Part shown: piece after piece, positions 1-11,429 of the stretch
Numbering within the stretch: position 1 is the stretch's first letter
How the letters are laid out: the number at the start of each line of letters is the position of its first letter
Source: Spiroplasma sp. TIUS-1
GTDB taxonomy: Bacteria; Bacillota_I; Bacilli_A; Mycoplasmatales; Mycoplasmataceae
Direction: 5' to 3'
Assembly (NCBI RefSeq): GCF_010365785.1
Contig: NZ_CP048387.1
Coordinates: forward strand, 186,001 to 250,000
DNA: 64,000 nt
Made by a program: the position numbers and the translations under genes
Notes under the pieces: generated by a model
What the model was told of the DNA's origin: nothing
Seen by the model: only the letters and a program-made list of their open reading frames with translations
The model's database searches: none

Positions 1-1
1 C

Positions 2-763
2 AACAGTGATGAAAGAGGAATGGGATCAGCTGCAGTAATTATGGGATCAATTGGTATTTCAGAAGGAGCAATTCCTTTCGCAATCCGTGATCCAAAAAGA
101 GCCATTGCATCTAACGTTGTTGGATCAGCTGTTGCTGGAGCAATAGCAGGTGGATTTATGGTTCAAAATATGGCTGCCCATGGTGGACCAATTGTAGCTA
201 TTTTAGGAGCAGTACCTTATGGTGTTGATACTCTATACTACTTCATTGCAGCCGCAGCAGGTATCGCCACAACAGTTCTTGTTTATGGATTTTGATTAAC
301 AGCAGATAGTGGTGCAATTGCTTCAGTTAAAGAAGCTCACGTTGCAAAATTAGTTGATTTATCAAATGAAAAATCAAGCAAAATTGATGACATTAAAGAA
401 GAAATCAAAGTATTAAAGTTAAGTAAAAATGTTTCAGCAATTGATGTTAAAAAATCAGAAATTGCAAAAGTAAAAGATGCTTATAAAGCCGATGTTGAAA
501 AAGCAAAAGCTGCATATGCAAAAGTTAAACCAGAAGAAAAAGCTTTAATGACTACTAAAAAAGAAGATGTAAAATCATTTACTTCAACTTTAAAAGCCAA
601 TTATACTACAGCTATGGCAAGCATTAAATCTGACACTCTTAAAGGTGACACAAAAACTGATGCAATAGAAAAAGCTAAATTAGAAAAAGCTAATAAATAC
701 CGCGAATTCCAAGAAGGAATCAGAGGTGAGTTAGTTTCTAAATATTTAGCAGCTGCATCTTAA
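2..763 (+). CDS. fruA: Fructose-type PTS permease, EIIC C-terminal part (5' truncated by the window)
   Basis: This is the carboxy end of a sugar PTS membrane permease that moves and phosphorylates a hexose, most likely fructose. The readable part begins inside EIIC: a SEGAIPFAIRDPKRAI segment and an AHGG motif are typical of the fructose family, followed by two hydrophobic helices. An in-frame TGA at about 293 is tryptophan. After the last helix comes an unusual cytoplasmic tail of roughly 150 residues, very rich in Lys, Glu and Ala and predicted to be coiled coil, ending at a TAA. Typical fructose EIIC domains end soon after the last helix, so the tail is an addition. The start and any IIA/IIB domains lie outside the window. 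Confidence 0.85.
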
Positions 764-774
764 AATATATAAAT

Positions 775-842
775 AGTGAGCCCAATATTATGTACAAAGT
801 GTTTAAACAAATACTTCATGCATAATGGGTTTACTTTTATTT
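775..842 (+). terminator. Probable terminator after the fructose PTS gene
   Basis: A long imperfect stem pairs AGTGAGCCCA with TGGGTTTACT, with an inner TATTATG/CATAATG pairing, and is followed by a T-rich run. It lies just after the PTS stop codon. Confidence 0.6.
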
Positions 843-892
843 AAAAATAAAAAAAAGACTAAAAAAGAATTTAAAGAAAAACTGTGAAAACT

Positions 893-917
893 AAAACTAT
901 CTTCTGATAGTTTTTTA
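893..917 (+). terminator. Rho-independent terminator
   Basis: AAACTATC and GATAGTTT form a stem around a short loop and run straight into six T. It lies 36 bases before the tsaB start, so it separates tsaB from the upstream PTS gene. Confidence 0.7.
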
Positions 918-952
918 TTTGTCTGTGTAATACAATATTTAAAAGGACTATT

Positions 953-1501
953 ATGAAATCACTATTTATAGACACAACAAATAACAAAATAGTTTTTATA
1001 TACTTACATGACAATAAGTTGATTGATTCAATTGTTGTTGATGCAAAAAATAAAATTAGTGAAATTTTTGATGATGAATTAAAAATGTTTTTAGCTAAAC
1101 AAAAAACTGAGCTTAATGAAATAAGTGAATTTTATGTAACTAAAGGCCCTGGTACTTTTACTGGAGTAAGAATTGGATTATCAATTGTTAAGACAATTTG
1201 AACAATAAATAAAGATATTAAAGTTTATTCAATTAACACAATGCAACTTATGGCAGGGAAATCGAAAGTTAGCGTTGCAATAGATGCAAGAGGTGGAAAA
1301 CATTTTTTTGCTAGCAACACAAATGGAATAATTGCAAATAATTTAGAAATAGTTTTGAATGAAAAATTACCAAAAGAAAATATAATAACCAACTTAGATA
1401 ATATTGACTATGTAAAAAACTTTTCAGAAGTTAGAGATAAGTTTATTCTTGAAACAGATATCAATAATTTCAATCCAATTTATATTAAAAATGCTATTTA
1501 A
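953..1501 (+). CDS. tsaB: tRNA threonylcarbamoyladenosine biosynthesis protein TsaB (short form)
   Basis: TsaB is the non-catalytic partner of TsaD in making the t6A37 base of ANN-decoding tRNAs. The 182-residue protein is read through a TGA tryptophan at 1199. It shows the ASKHA-type start LFIDTTNN and the diagnostic FYVTKGPGTFTGVRIGLS segment at about residues 62-79. Enterobacterial TsaB is near 230 residues, so this one is shortened at the C-terminus, as often seen in mollicutes. The start has AAAGGA eight bases upstream. It stands alone between two terminators. Confidence 0.85.
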
Positions 1502-1506
1502 AAATA

Positions 1507-1539
1507 AAACATGCACCCGTTAAAGTACATGTTTTTTTT
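1507..1539. terminator. Terminator between convergent genes
   Basis: ACATG and CATGT arms flank a loop and are followed by eight T on the plus strand. The site sits between the stop codons of tsaB and the convergent membrane protein gene. Confidence 0.6.
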
Positions 1540-3541
1540 AAACTGTTACATCATCATTTCTTGAGATAACATCGTCATCAGAATAATTTGGTTTTAGAAC
1601 CTCATCTCGTTCTTTATTTTTAAATCATTTAAATTGACCTTCAAAAGGATATTTTTTTCTTACCTCTAATACAAGATCTTTCATTGGTTCTTTACCAAGA
1701 ACTTTTCAATTATATTTGAATGATTTTCCATTATTACGTTTAGTTCTAAACTCATCAGCCAATTCTGTTTTGCCAAGAGATTGTAAACAATCATAAACTT
1801 GTTTACCTCTATAAGAACCAAAGTACATTTCCTTATCTCTATTTCTTGAAAATATTAATCCAATCGTTATAAGCACTGCCATAAATATTAGAAGTACTCC
1901 AAGTTGTTTAAACATAAATAGTGCATTATCACCATTTGAATAAATAATTGATGTCATACCATGCAATGCATATTTAAATTCAGTTATATAACTTATTGCA
2001 TTAAAGAATCCAAATTGCATGAATGCTGGGAATGTTCCTCAACCACTTGATAGGTTTAATACCATATATACAACTACTAAAAATTTACCAATTGTTTCAT
2101 CTTTCAATGAAAACCATAATGCTTGAATTGTTATAACAAATACGGTTTCAACAACCATTAATCACAGTCATAGTTTTACTAATGCTAATGCGCCAATTAT
2201 TCATCATCCAGCAGCAGTCAAAGCTAAAACTAGTAAACCAACTTGTAACATACCTGTCGTTCACATTAAAAATGTTTTTGATAAGTATCATTGTGTATTT
2301 GTTAATTTTTTTACACGTTTAGCTCTATCATAGACAAATGTTTGCATTAAAGTTCCAACAAACATACCAATCAAAATAAAGAATTCACCAAGTCCAATAC
2401 CATAAATTGCTATTGCGTTATTGCCATTTTTTAGGCCTTGAATTTCAACATCTATTATATTATTTGTTTGGCCACCAAGTCCAACAATATTTATAACATC
2501 TTTAATTAGCTCTTGAATTATTTTTGTCACTTTGGCATCAATTTCTCCACCAACAGATTCAAGTAATGTAATTGCTTCATTTAAAGAATTTGCAATCTTA
2601 GTTCAAATAGGAGCAGTAATTGAATTTTCATTATTTGCCTGTGAAACTGCAAAATCTCTTGCAACTTCTAATTTTGTTTTTAGTTCACCTTTAGAAATTC
2701 CTTCAAGCTTAATGTTATCTACAACTTTTTCTAAAATCAAAGAGGGTATAGCACTTCTAAATGAATTTAGAGTTTTAAGGTAGTAACCAAAAATAAAGTT
2801 ATTTTCAAATGTTGTTCATATTTTTAAATTTTCTTGTTTAGCAGGGTTATCAAATAGTTTACCTTGTAACATTAATCCAATTTTTGTAACTAATCCTGAA
2901 GCTAACCCGTCATCAAATTTCATCTGTAAATAGTATTTAGGATTTTTGTAATTATCTTCAGCTTCTTTACCTTGTAAGTGAGTAATATTTGAAAAGAAAA
3001 TTTCTTCTTCAGATATTGCTTTTTTAGCTTCATATTTATTACCACCTTTGTGGTTTAATAAATTCGCTTCCATCAATGTTCATGTATTAACTGCATAAAC
3101 ATAATTTACATTACTCATATCAATTGTTTTACTTAATGATCCAGTAAAATCGTCTTTAGTAACTTCTTTATTTTCATCTTTCACAATTGCTTCTTTTAAA
3201 GATTCAATATCATCAGTCAACACTCCAATGTGAGGAAGTATAGATAGCTTTGTATTAACTCTGTAAGCTTCAGAAAGTTCACTCTCGTTACTTTCTTTTA
3301 GTAGGTTTTTACCTAGTACTTCAAATTTTTGATTTGTTCCTACATAAACTTTTTGTTCTGTATCTATGATTGCTGTAGGTGCTTTTCCAATTCCAGGGAT
3401 AGGGTTTCAAAATGCAAGTACACAAACTACCGCATACAATATTGGAACAAGTGAAATACCAATAAATTTAATAATTCTTTTTTTAGAAGACCCAATTCGT
3501 GAACCAAATTCAGCTTGCACTCCTAATCATCAATTTTTCAT
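1538..3541 (-). CDS. YhgE/Pip-like (ABC-2 permease-like) membrane protein
   Basis: This 667-residue integral membrane protein is read through many TGA tryptophans. One membrane segment lies near the N-terminus, then a large extracytoplasmic region of about 300 residues, then about five membrane segments in the C-terminal third. The stretch around FVYDRAKRVKKL followed by LSSGWGTFPAFMQ resembles the C-terminal half of YhgE/Pip proteins, which are related to ABC-2 permeases. The start chosen is the ATG of MKNWWLG, with GGAG nine bases upstream. An in-frame ATG 42 bases earlier at 3583 has no ribosome binding site. No ATPase gene lies beside it. The substrate is unknown, and the family assignment rests on motif resemblance. 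Confidence 0.6.
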
Positions 3542-3638
3542 ACCAAATTTCTCCAACAAAAAAATATTACTCTTCTTTATCATTTAAATATAGTATATTC
3601 ATAAATTATTTTTATTATTGTTATAATATTTGAGAGTT

Positions 3639-3727
3639 GGATTGATACTCAAGTTGGTGAAGAGGGCACCCTGCTAAGGTGTTAGGTCGGCAACGGCGCG
3701 AGAGTTCGAGTCTCTCTCAATCCGCCA
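3639..3727 (+). tRNA. tRNA-Ser, anticodon GCU
   Basis: Acceptor arms GGATTGA and TCAATCC pair fully. The anticodon stem-loop GGCACC-CTGCTAA-GGTGTT holds GCT, there is a long class II variable arm, and the T arm is GAGAG-TTCGAGT-CTCTC. The 3' GCCA is encoded. A TATAAT box lies about 12 bases before the 5' end. A terminator follows, so it is a single-gene unit decoding AGC/AGU serine codons. Confidence 0.97.
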
Positions 3728-3738
3728 TTATAGAATTT

Positions 3739-3770
3739 TAAGACCCTTAATTGGGTTTTTTATTTTTTTA
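3739..3770 (+). terminator. Terminator of the tRNA-Ser unit
   Basis: ACCC and GGGT flank a six-base loop, followed by a T-rich run of about 15 bases, directly after the tRNA gene. Confidence 0.75.
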
Positions 3771-3925
3771 TATAGTAGGTCAAAAAATTAAAATGAATTC
3801 CCAATTAATTATTTTAATAAGTTATAGAAAATCTTAGGTTTTATTTAATTTTTTAAAGTATTAGCTTGTTATATTTTGTTAATATTAACTAAAGTAAATT
3901 TGCTAAATATAAAGTAAAGGGAAAA

Positions 3926-5989
3926 ATGAAAGACAACTTTTTTATAAGATATCAAAACGATGAGCACCTTGCTGAATTTAAAGACTTAACAGAAAATACC
4001 AACTTTAATAAAAGTAAAGGTTTTTTCAGTATTTGATTTTTTTATTGAAAAAAACATAGTGTTAAATCAGCTCTTGTTATATTTTTCATTTTACTAGTTT
4101 CACTTCTTTCTGTTTTTAATATTTTTATTGCAAGACAACTTACTTCATTACTTGTAGCTGAAACTATGATGAATTCATTTAATAATCATCAAATGATGAC
4201 AGAAATTGTAGCTGGAATTATTGAACAAAACATATCTGGACAACTTCCACCTGAAATAATTAAAATACTTGAAGATTTTTTATCAAGTCCAAGTTCAACA
4301 GTCAGTCCGGAAGTTATTAACATAATTATCCATTCTTATTATTTTGATTATGTAAGTGTTGGATCTGATGGGATTGCAAGGGCTCATTTTCTATTTTTAG
4401 AGGTTAAGAAAATAGAATGAATTTGAATGTTGCTATCTTGTATTTTTTTAATTGTAATATTTATGTACGTAGCTTACGTATTGTGTGGATCAATAAGTGA
4501 AGATGCCAATACTGATTTAAAAAATAAACTAGTTAAATCTTTACTATATAAAAATATTGAATTTTATAATAGTAATTCACAAAGTTCAATTTCTGAAGCT
4601 ATTGTTAAGGATTGTAAAAATATTGCTGAGCAATTAAAGGTTGCTCCAATCATTATTGTTTTTATTATTTTTTCAACAGTTGGTTCAATTGCTATGTTGA
4701 CTTATATTGACGTTGTTATATCAATGTTGATGTTGGCCTTAATTTTGATTACGCTATTAGTTGCATTAATTGTAGTTTTAGTTATTGCAAAACCAATGAA
4801 GAAAAGTATTGTTGAAAGATCTGAACACGATTCAAGTATCACTGAAAAAATATCTTTAATTAGACTTGTAAAATCAAGTGGTAATTGAGAAAGCGAAGTA
4901 AAAGAAAATAATATAGAGACTGAAAAAAATAACAAGACAAATAAGAAATTAAACTTGGCTATTTCAGTAATTCCTGGGATTATAATTGGGGCAATGGGAT
5001 GTTTAACTTTATCTTCAATGGTATTTGGAGTATTTATTTTTGGGGATAATACTCAAAAATTAATTACAGTTTTTTCATCTTTTACAGCTGGAATATTTGT
5101 AATGGTTACACCAATTTTCCAATTAAATACAATTTTACAAAGTATTAATGTTACTAATAAATCATCACAAAATATTGGTGATATTGTATCTAATGAAAAT
5201 AAGATTAAAAAAATTAAATATCCAAAATTTTTAACAAAAAATGTGATTGAAAAAATTGAATTTAATGATGTATCTTTTGCCTATCCCTCAAGACCAGATG
5301 AACAAGTTATAAAAAATTTAAGTATTGTTTTAGAAAAAGGAAAATCATATGCATTTGTTGGTCCATCTGGATCTGGTAAATCAACAGTTACACGATTACT
5401 TATGAGGTTTTATGAAGATTACAGTGGAAAGATAATAATTAATAATAAATTAGAAGTACGTGACATTTCTTTGAAGAATTGAATGGATAATATTGGGTAT
5501 GTAGATCAAGAACCCCAAATTCTTTCAGCAACTGTTTTTGAAAACTTGAGATATGTTAAAAAAGATGCAACTGATGAAGAAATAATTGAAGCTTGTAAAA
5601 AAGCCAAAATTCATAATTTAATTGAAAATATGGAAAATGGATATGAAACATTCTTAAAAGAACGTGGTAAACAATTATCGGGGGGTCAACAACAAAGGCT
5701 GGTTATTGCTAGAATGTTTTTAAAAAATCCAAGTTTGATAATTTTAGATGAAGCAACATCGGCATTAGATAATTTAGTTGAAAAAGAAATCTCTCTTGAA
5801 TTAGAAAAATTAATTGAAGGAAAGACTACAATCGCAATAGCCCACAGGTTAAGTACAATAAAAAATTATGACAAAATATTTGTTTTAGATACAAACAAAA
5901 AAATTGTTCAAGAAGGTACTTTTAATCAATTGATTAAAGTACCAGGATTATTTAAAGAACTTTATGAAGTTGGTAAGGAGAAAGAATAA
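3926..5989 (+). CDS. ABC transporter, fused membrane and ATPase domains (MsbA/ABCB type)
   Basis: This 687-residue half-transporter would work as a dimer to export a lipid, peptide or drug. Reading passes through several TGA tryptophans. The N-terminal half is an exporter-type membrane domain; an extra loop of about 80 residues lies between the first two membrane segments (around residues 75-165). The ATPase domain starts near residue 440 with FNDVSFAYPSRP, then Walker A GPSGSGKST, signature LSGGQQQR, Walker B LIILDEAT and H-loop AHR. The start is an ATG after AAAGGGAA. The next gene starts two bases after the stop, so the two are probably one operon. No substrate can be named. Confidence 0.88.
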
Positions 5990-5991
5990 CT

Positions 5992-6684
5992 ATGAAACTT
6001 AAATTGGTAGATATGTTTAGTCCTTCAAAGAACTGAAAAACAACATTAATTTTAGTATTTATTGTATCTATTATTACAATAGGTTCATCTCTATTTATGG
6101 GTTTTAGATATTCAAATGACCTTGGTGATGTAGAAAATTTTTGATTAATTGCTAAATATGAACATACATTCAGTTATATTAGATACATATGAAATCACTA
6201 TGAAAATGAAAATAGTTTAGATGTGATTTTTGCGGACACAAAAATTAATAAATCAGCACAAGTATTTGCTTTAGCATCTGACTACCTATTAATTTCTTTA
6301 ATTTGTGGGTTTATAGTTATAATTCCATTTGTAATTAATCATTTTAGATTAGTAAATATTGTTACAAAAAATAGAAGAATTTTAAACTCATCAATTGTGT
6401 TAGTTTCTTCACTTGGACTATTACTGACTACATTTCATTATTGAATAGCCTATTTTCAAACCATACCAATCCTGAATGAAAAAGAGTGAATGGGTACTGG
6501 TAATTGATTTCCAACATGACAAACAATACTTCAGTTAACTGTTATCTTATTTGGTGTAACAATGGTTGTTGCAATGTCTATTTATAATGTTGTTGTTGAA
6601 GCAAAAACAAGATATATAAGCATCTCTCAAAAATATGCATTAGAAAATAAAAAACCAGAACCAGATAACATATTAAGTGAATAA
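5992..6684 (+). CDS. Four-helix membrane protein of unknown function
   Basis: The product is a 230-residue membrane protein with about four hydrophobic segments (near residues 18-38, 97-120, 128-150 and 180-200), read through numerous TGA tryptophans. It begins two bases after the ABC transporter stop, with AAGGAG of its ribosome binding site inside the end of that gene, so it is probably translated with the transporter. I do not recognise a family. A decayed copy of its 3' end lies at about 8376-8494, on the far side of the DUF285 gene. Confidence 0.75.
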
Positions 6685-6722
6685 AAAAAACCAGTAATCA
6701 GTTTAAATTCTGGGTTTTTTTA
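6684..6722 (+). terminator. Terminator of the ABC transporter operon
   Basis: AAAAAACC pairs with GGTTTTTT around a partly paired loop, ending in a T run, directly after the stop codon. Confidence 0.7.
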
Positions 6723-6816
6723 TTCCGCGCCTAATAATTTTTTTGTATTTATTAAAATTTGCAGTAAAATATTATGAGATATGGGTAGTGGTCGGGTTAA
6801 GAAAAAGGAAAAATAT

Positions 6817-8217
6817 ATGATTAAATTATTAAGTTTAATTGGAACTTTAAGTATTGGTTCATTAGCTGTAGTTCCTGTAATAAAATTAACTGAAAATAAT
6901 GTAGAAAGTTTGAATAAAAATATTAATTTAAGTGATTCTGAAAAATTAATATCTGATAGTTCTTCTTTAATAAAAGAACAAAATGTTTTACCAAAGGTAG
7001 ATCAATTAACCATATATGTTGATAGTAATGGTATAGTACATGAAACAGAAATTAAAGATTTTATGTATGTAGATGTTGAAAAAATTATAAAAATGGGTGT
7101 TTGAAGTGACGGAACAACAATAATAAATTGTAGTGTTAATGAAATGCCAAGCACTTTACCAAAAGAAATTACATCTTTATCATATTTATTTAGATATAAC
7201 AAATTTCAAAAAATTGATGGAATTGAAAACTGAAATACTTCTAATATAACAGACATGAGTGATATGTTTTATGCTGCACGTAATTTTAATCAAGATATTA
7301 GTAATTGAAATACATCTAATGTAACAAATATGTCTAGAATGTTTAATTTAGCTTTTGATTTTAATCAAGATATTGGAAATTGAGATACGTCAAGTGTAAC
7401 AGATATGACCTTTATGTTTTGATCTGCTTATAATTTTAATCAAGATATTGGAAATTGAGATGTATCTAATGTAACAAATATGCAAAGTATGTTTGATACA
7501 GCTGAAAGTTTTAATCAAGATATTAGTAATTGAAATACATCTAATGTAACAAATATGTCTAGAATGTTTAATTTAGCTAAAAATTTTAATCAAGATATTG
7601 GAAATTGAGATACGTCAAGTGTAACAGAAATGAGAAGTATGTTTTTTTTAGCTGCTAATTTTAATCAAGATATTGGAAATTGAGATACGTCAAGTGTAAC
7701 AGATATGAGTTCTATGTTTTATTGAGCTACTAATTTTAATAAAGATATTGGAAATTGAGATACATCTAAAGTAAGAAAAATGGATTCAATGTTTAGAGGT
7801 GCTCATAGTTTTAATCAAGATATTGGAAATTGAGATACGTCAAGTGTATGAAATTTAGGTGTTATGTTTTATGATGCAGTTAATTTTAATCAAGATATTG
7901 GAAATTGAGATACATCAGGTGCAACATATATGAGTTATATGTTTTATGGAGCCACTAATTTTAATCAAGATATTGGAAATTGAGATACATCAAATGTAGG
8001 ACATATGTATTATATGTTTTATGGAGCCACTAATTTTAATCAAGATATTGGAAATTGAGATACGTCAAGTGTAACAGATATGAGTTATATGTTTTATGGA
8101 GCTGAAAATTTCAATCAAGATATTTCGAATTGGAATGTAGATAATGTAAGAAAATGAGTTAGTTTTGCAGATTATTCAGGTTTACAAAAAGAATTTATTC
8201 CTGAAAAATTTAGATAA
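6817..8217 (+). CDS. DUF285 (BspA-like) repeat surface protein
   Basis: The product is a 466-residue protein with a hydrophobic N-terminal segment ([21 protein letters not shown]) that acts as signal peptide or anchor. There is no lipobox cysteine. After about 135 residues of non-repeat sequence come twelve 25-residue units of the type [21 protein letters not shown] and one partial unit. This is the DUF285 family, linked in mycoplasmas to PARCEL repeats and usually placed on the cell surface. The Trp of most repeats is TGA. AAGGAA precedes the chosen ATG; a longer in-frame start at 6781 has no such site. The start lies about 130 bases after a terminator, so it has its own promoter. Confidence 0.85.
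7225..8124 (+). repeat. Twelve 75-bp coding repeats (DUF285 units)
   Basis: Twelve tandem in-frame 75-base units each encode 25 residues, with near-identical DNA in several neighbours (the AATTGAGATACGTCAAGTGT core recurs). A thirteenth degenerate unit follows. High DNA identity between units allows copy-number change by recombination without loss of frame. Confidence 0.9.
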
Positions 8218-8258
8218 TATATATTAATTAATGCTAAATTATATAATATAAATATTTC

Positions 8259-8305
8259 GCAAGAGATATGTTAGGAAACTAGCAAATCTCTTGCTTTTTA
8301 TTTTT
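8259..8305 (+). terminator. Strong terminator after the DUF285 gene
   Basis: GCAAGAGAT and ATCTCTTGC pair perfectly across an 18-base loop and are followed by a T-rich run. Confidence 0.8.
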
Positions 8306-8375
8306 CTTGCATATTATGAACAAAAGGAACAAAAAGAAAATAAAATGAGATTTATATAATCAATAATAAATTATA

Positions 8376-8494
8376 TGCAATGACTTTTTCTGTAAATAAG
8401 ACAATCAGTTTTTAAAACAAAAACAATATATAAGCATTTCTTAAAATATGCGTTAGAAAATAAAAGGACAAAACCAAATAACGTATTAAGTAAA
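8376..8494 (+). pseudogene. Decayed 3' fragment of a copy of the 5992-6684 membrane protein gene
   Basis: The end of this stretch reads AAAACAATATATAAGCATTT and continues with TTAGAAAATAAAA and ACGTATTAAGTAAATAA. It closely follows the last 80 or so bases of the gene at 5992-6684 (AAAACAAGATATATAAGCAT, TTAGAAAATAAAA, ACATATTAAGTGAATAA). Frame shifts and a stop prevent translation. The rest of the gap from 8306 to 8577 holds no gene I can recognise. Confidence 0.6.
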
Positions 8495-8577
8495 TAATAA
8501 GTAAATATTGTATATTTAATTGCACCAATTTTTAAGTACTTACTATTTAAGGTTTATTTTATTGAAGTTTGATTATT

Positions 8578-9336
8578 TTAATCGCAATCATCGTGAAACA
8601 TTATAAATTCATCTTTTAAATAATACTTATAATTTTTTGACAAAACAACACCATAACCAATTAATTGTTCTAGAACATTTGACTCAAGAACAAACTCCTC
8701 AAGCTGTTTTGTAAAGTCTTTATTAATATTATTTATATCTTTTAATTCATGTGTAAATGAACTTGATAATTTAATATAACGATTTCACTCTGCTTGAATA
8801 TCAAAAACTTTGTTGCATACATTACATCTATAGATTATTTCGTTATTTACATTGATGTTAGATTCTTTATATTCGTCACTAATTAATTTACTTTTGTAAT
8901 ATTGAGTAATTAACATCTCTTTTTGTCTGAGGATGTTTTTAAATTTATAAACATGTTTTTCTATTTGAGAAGATATCTCCAATCTAGATCTATAAACACT
9001 CTGTTGTAATTCTTCAGTATTTTCTTTTGCTTTTTTTGAAAAATTTGCAATTGCTTTATTTTTAGCAATAGCTGCTTTAAAAGACTCATCAAGGATATGA
9101 ATTGATTCTTTTGATATATCTGAATTTATAGAAAAGATATCATTTTGAAATTGCCTATTCATATCTTCAAGTTTATCTTCTTGTTTAGCCAAATTAGATT
9201 CAATTTCTCTTTTTCTATTTCATTTATTAAATTTAATAACAAAGATACCTGAAACTATTGAAATCATTAAAGTAGCAAGTGCTGAAAATAATGTTATTCA
9301 ATCTGAGGCAGTTAATGCTGTAAAGAGTGGGTTCAT
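8578..9336 (-). CDS. Membrane-anchored coiled-coil protein with a CxxC motif
   Basis: The product is a 252-residue protein. One N-terminal membrane segment (about residues 12-36) is followed by a basic stop-transfer region. A long Lys/Glu-rich helical region to about residue 150 is probably coiled coil, then CNVC at about residue 175. A second pair of cysteines is not obvious, so a zinc site is uncertain. GGAGGAAAGT precedes the ATG. I do not recognise a family. The next gene upstream on the same strand ends 40 bases away but has its own promoter. Confidence 0.65.
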
Positions 9337-9375
9337 ACTTTCCTCCAATTATATATATTGTATATGTAGTAGTTA

Positions 9376-9909
9376 TTATGATTCTATAATTGATCCGTTA
9401 TCTCCAAGGAAAATACGTATTTTCAAGTTCAATATTGATACTCTTGCTTTAATTGCATTGAATTCCGCTTTTTCTTTAACCATTATTCATTGAATTGCTT
9501 CAACACCGATTGGCTCATTTATAGCAACAGTTTTTGACTTATCATCATAAGATCAATCATATACTGTTATATCACTTAAAGTTGAAGGATCAATTCCAAT
9601 GACTGCAATGCTTTTTATATCAGCTTCAGATTCTTCAATTCAACCTCAAAAGTTTTTTCTATTTGAATTATCAAACTCAAGACCAATTGATTCATCATGT
9701 TCTAAATAAGACCAGACAGTGTATTCAGTAGTAATTAAATCTCTAATATTATTTACGGGGTTAATTCCGTTTTCTAAAATAAAAAGAATATTAGAAATGT
9801 CAGTGTAAAATAAATAGCTTTTAACATCATTTTCACTTGTTATTCTTAATACTTTTTTTTCACCTGAATTTCTAAAAAATGATTTTTTGGTTACTTTGTT
9901 TTCTTTCAT
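9376..9909 (-). CDS. Hypothetical protein with a DarT/DUF4433-like N-terminal segment
   Basis: This 177-residue protein carries YLFYTDISNILFILENGINP at about residues 31-50. That recalls the N-terminal NAD-pocket motif of DarT-type ADP-ribosyltransferases (Y-H-I-T-x-I-x-N-L-x-x-I-L-x-x-G). The canonical His of that motif is replaced, and a clear catalytic Glu cannot be assigned, so activity is open. No antitoxin macrodomain gene adjoins it. TATAAT lies exactly six bases before the ATG and no ribosome binding site is seen, so the mRNA is probably leaderless. What is certain is the open frame across TGA tryptophans; the family is a suggestion. Confidence 0.5.
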
Positions 9910-9915
9910 AATGTA

Positions 9916-9921
9916 ATTATA
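9916..9921 (-). promoter_or_regulatory. -10 box of a probable leaderless promoter
   Basis: TATAAT on the minus strand is followed by TACATT and then the ATG of the 9376-9909 gene. Transcription starting about seven bases after the box would begin at the start codon itself. Confidence 0.55.
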
Positions 9922-9991
9922 TCTAATAAAATTGGGGTAAATGTTTTATTAATAAACTATAATATATAAATAGACAAAAGAAGAGGAATTC

Positions 9992-11419
9992 ATGGCATCA
10001 AACAAAATGGATAAAATTACATCTCGTGATGTTGATTTTTCACAATGATATACAGACGTAATTAAAAATTCAAACTTAATTGATTATGGACCAGTGAAAG
10101 GAACAACAATTTACAAGCCTTACGGTTTTGCTGTTTGAGAAAATATCAAAGGACTGTTTGATCTTGAATTTAAAAAATTGGGAGTGGACAATGTTTATTT
10201 TCCATTACTTATTCCAGAATCTTTAATGATTAAAGAAAAAAAACATGTTGAAGGATTTGCTCCAGAACTTTGAACAGTTACTCAAACTGGTAATACTCAG
10301 TTAGCTGAAAAATTATTTATCAGACCAACAAGTGAGGTTATGATTGCAGATCATTGAGCTAAAGAAATAAGATCTCATCGTGATCTACCATTGAAATATA
10401 ACCAATGAGTAAATGTTATGAGAGCAGAAAAAACGACAAGACCATTTTTACGAGGTAGTGAATTTTTATGACAAGAAGGTCATACTGTTCATGCATATGA
10501 AGCAGAAGCTAAAAAAATGACAAAGGATATTTTAGATGTTTATTCTAAAATTTCTCGTGAAAAATTAATGATACCAGTTATTACTGGTGAAAAAACAGAG
10601 AATGAAAGATTTGCAGGAGCAGAAGCAACTTATACTATCGAAGCGATGATGTATGATGGACAAGCACTACAATCTGGAACATCTCATTATTTAGGTCAAA
10701 ATTTTACAAAAGGTTTTGATATTAAATTCCAAAATAAGTCACAAAAAGAAGAACATGCTTATTCAACAAGTTGAGGAGTATCTACAAGAATTATTGGGGC
10801 AATTATTATGTCTCACTCAGATGATTTTGGTTTGGTACTACCAAGTGCTATAGCACCAATTCAAGTAGGAATAATTAAAATTAAAGATACAGACGAAGTT
10901 TTAAAAGCTACAAGTGATATAGTTTCTAAACTATCAAAAACATTAAGAGTAAATATTGATGAGAGTGATAAATCATTTGGATTTAAAATTTCAGAAGCTG
11001 AAATTAAAGGAATCCCGATTAGAATTGAAGTCGGACCACGAGACTTAGAAAATGGTTCAGTAACTATTTCAAGAAGAGATATAAGAAATAAAGTGTCAGT
11101 TAAATTAGCCGATGTTGAAAAATACGTTACTGAACAAATTAATGAATATGATAAAAATATATTTAATGTAGCAAAAGAACACTTAGAAAAAAGAATATAC
11201 ACAGCAGATACATTTGATGAATATCAAAATATAATTAATACAAAATCAGGTTTTGTTCTTGTACCTTTCTGTGGAGAGGTTTCATGTGAAGAAGATATTA
11301 AAAAGAAATCTTCAACAAATTCAAGATGTATTCCTGATGATGTAGAACAAGTTGAATCAAAATGTTTTAACTGTGGCAAATCAAGTAAAAATAAAGTTTA
11401 TTTTGCTCGTGCTTATTAG
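9992..11419 (+). CDS. proS: Prolyl-tRNA synthetase (eukaryote-like, type 3)
   Basis: The product charges tRNA-Pro with proline. The 475-residue sequence begins with [15 protein letters not shown], then class II motif 2 ([25 protein letters not shown]), motif 3 around [18 protein letters not shown], and a cysteine-containing C-terminal part ([12 protein letters not shown]) ending in ARAY. No YbaK insertion domain is present. This is the compact eukaryote/archaeon-like ProS usual in mollicutes. AAGAGGAA lies just before the ATG. The following hydrolase gene starts ten bases after the stop, so the two may share a transcript. Confidence 0.95.
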
Positions 11420-11429
11420 GAGATAAAAA

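Noticed and set aside
7225-8124. Regular 75-base repeats that could be read as a CRISPR or other non-coding array
   Set aside because: The repeats are in frame, encode the known DUF285 unit and have no unique spacers between them.
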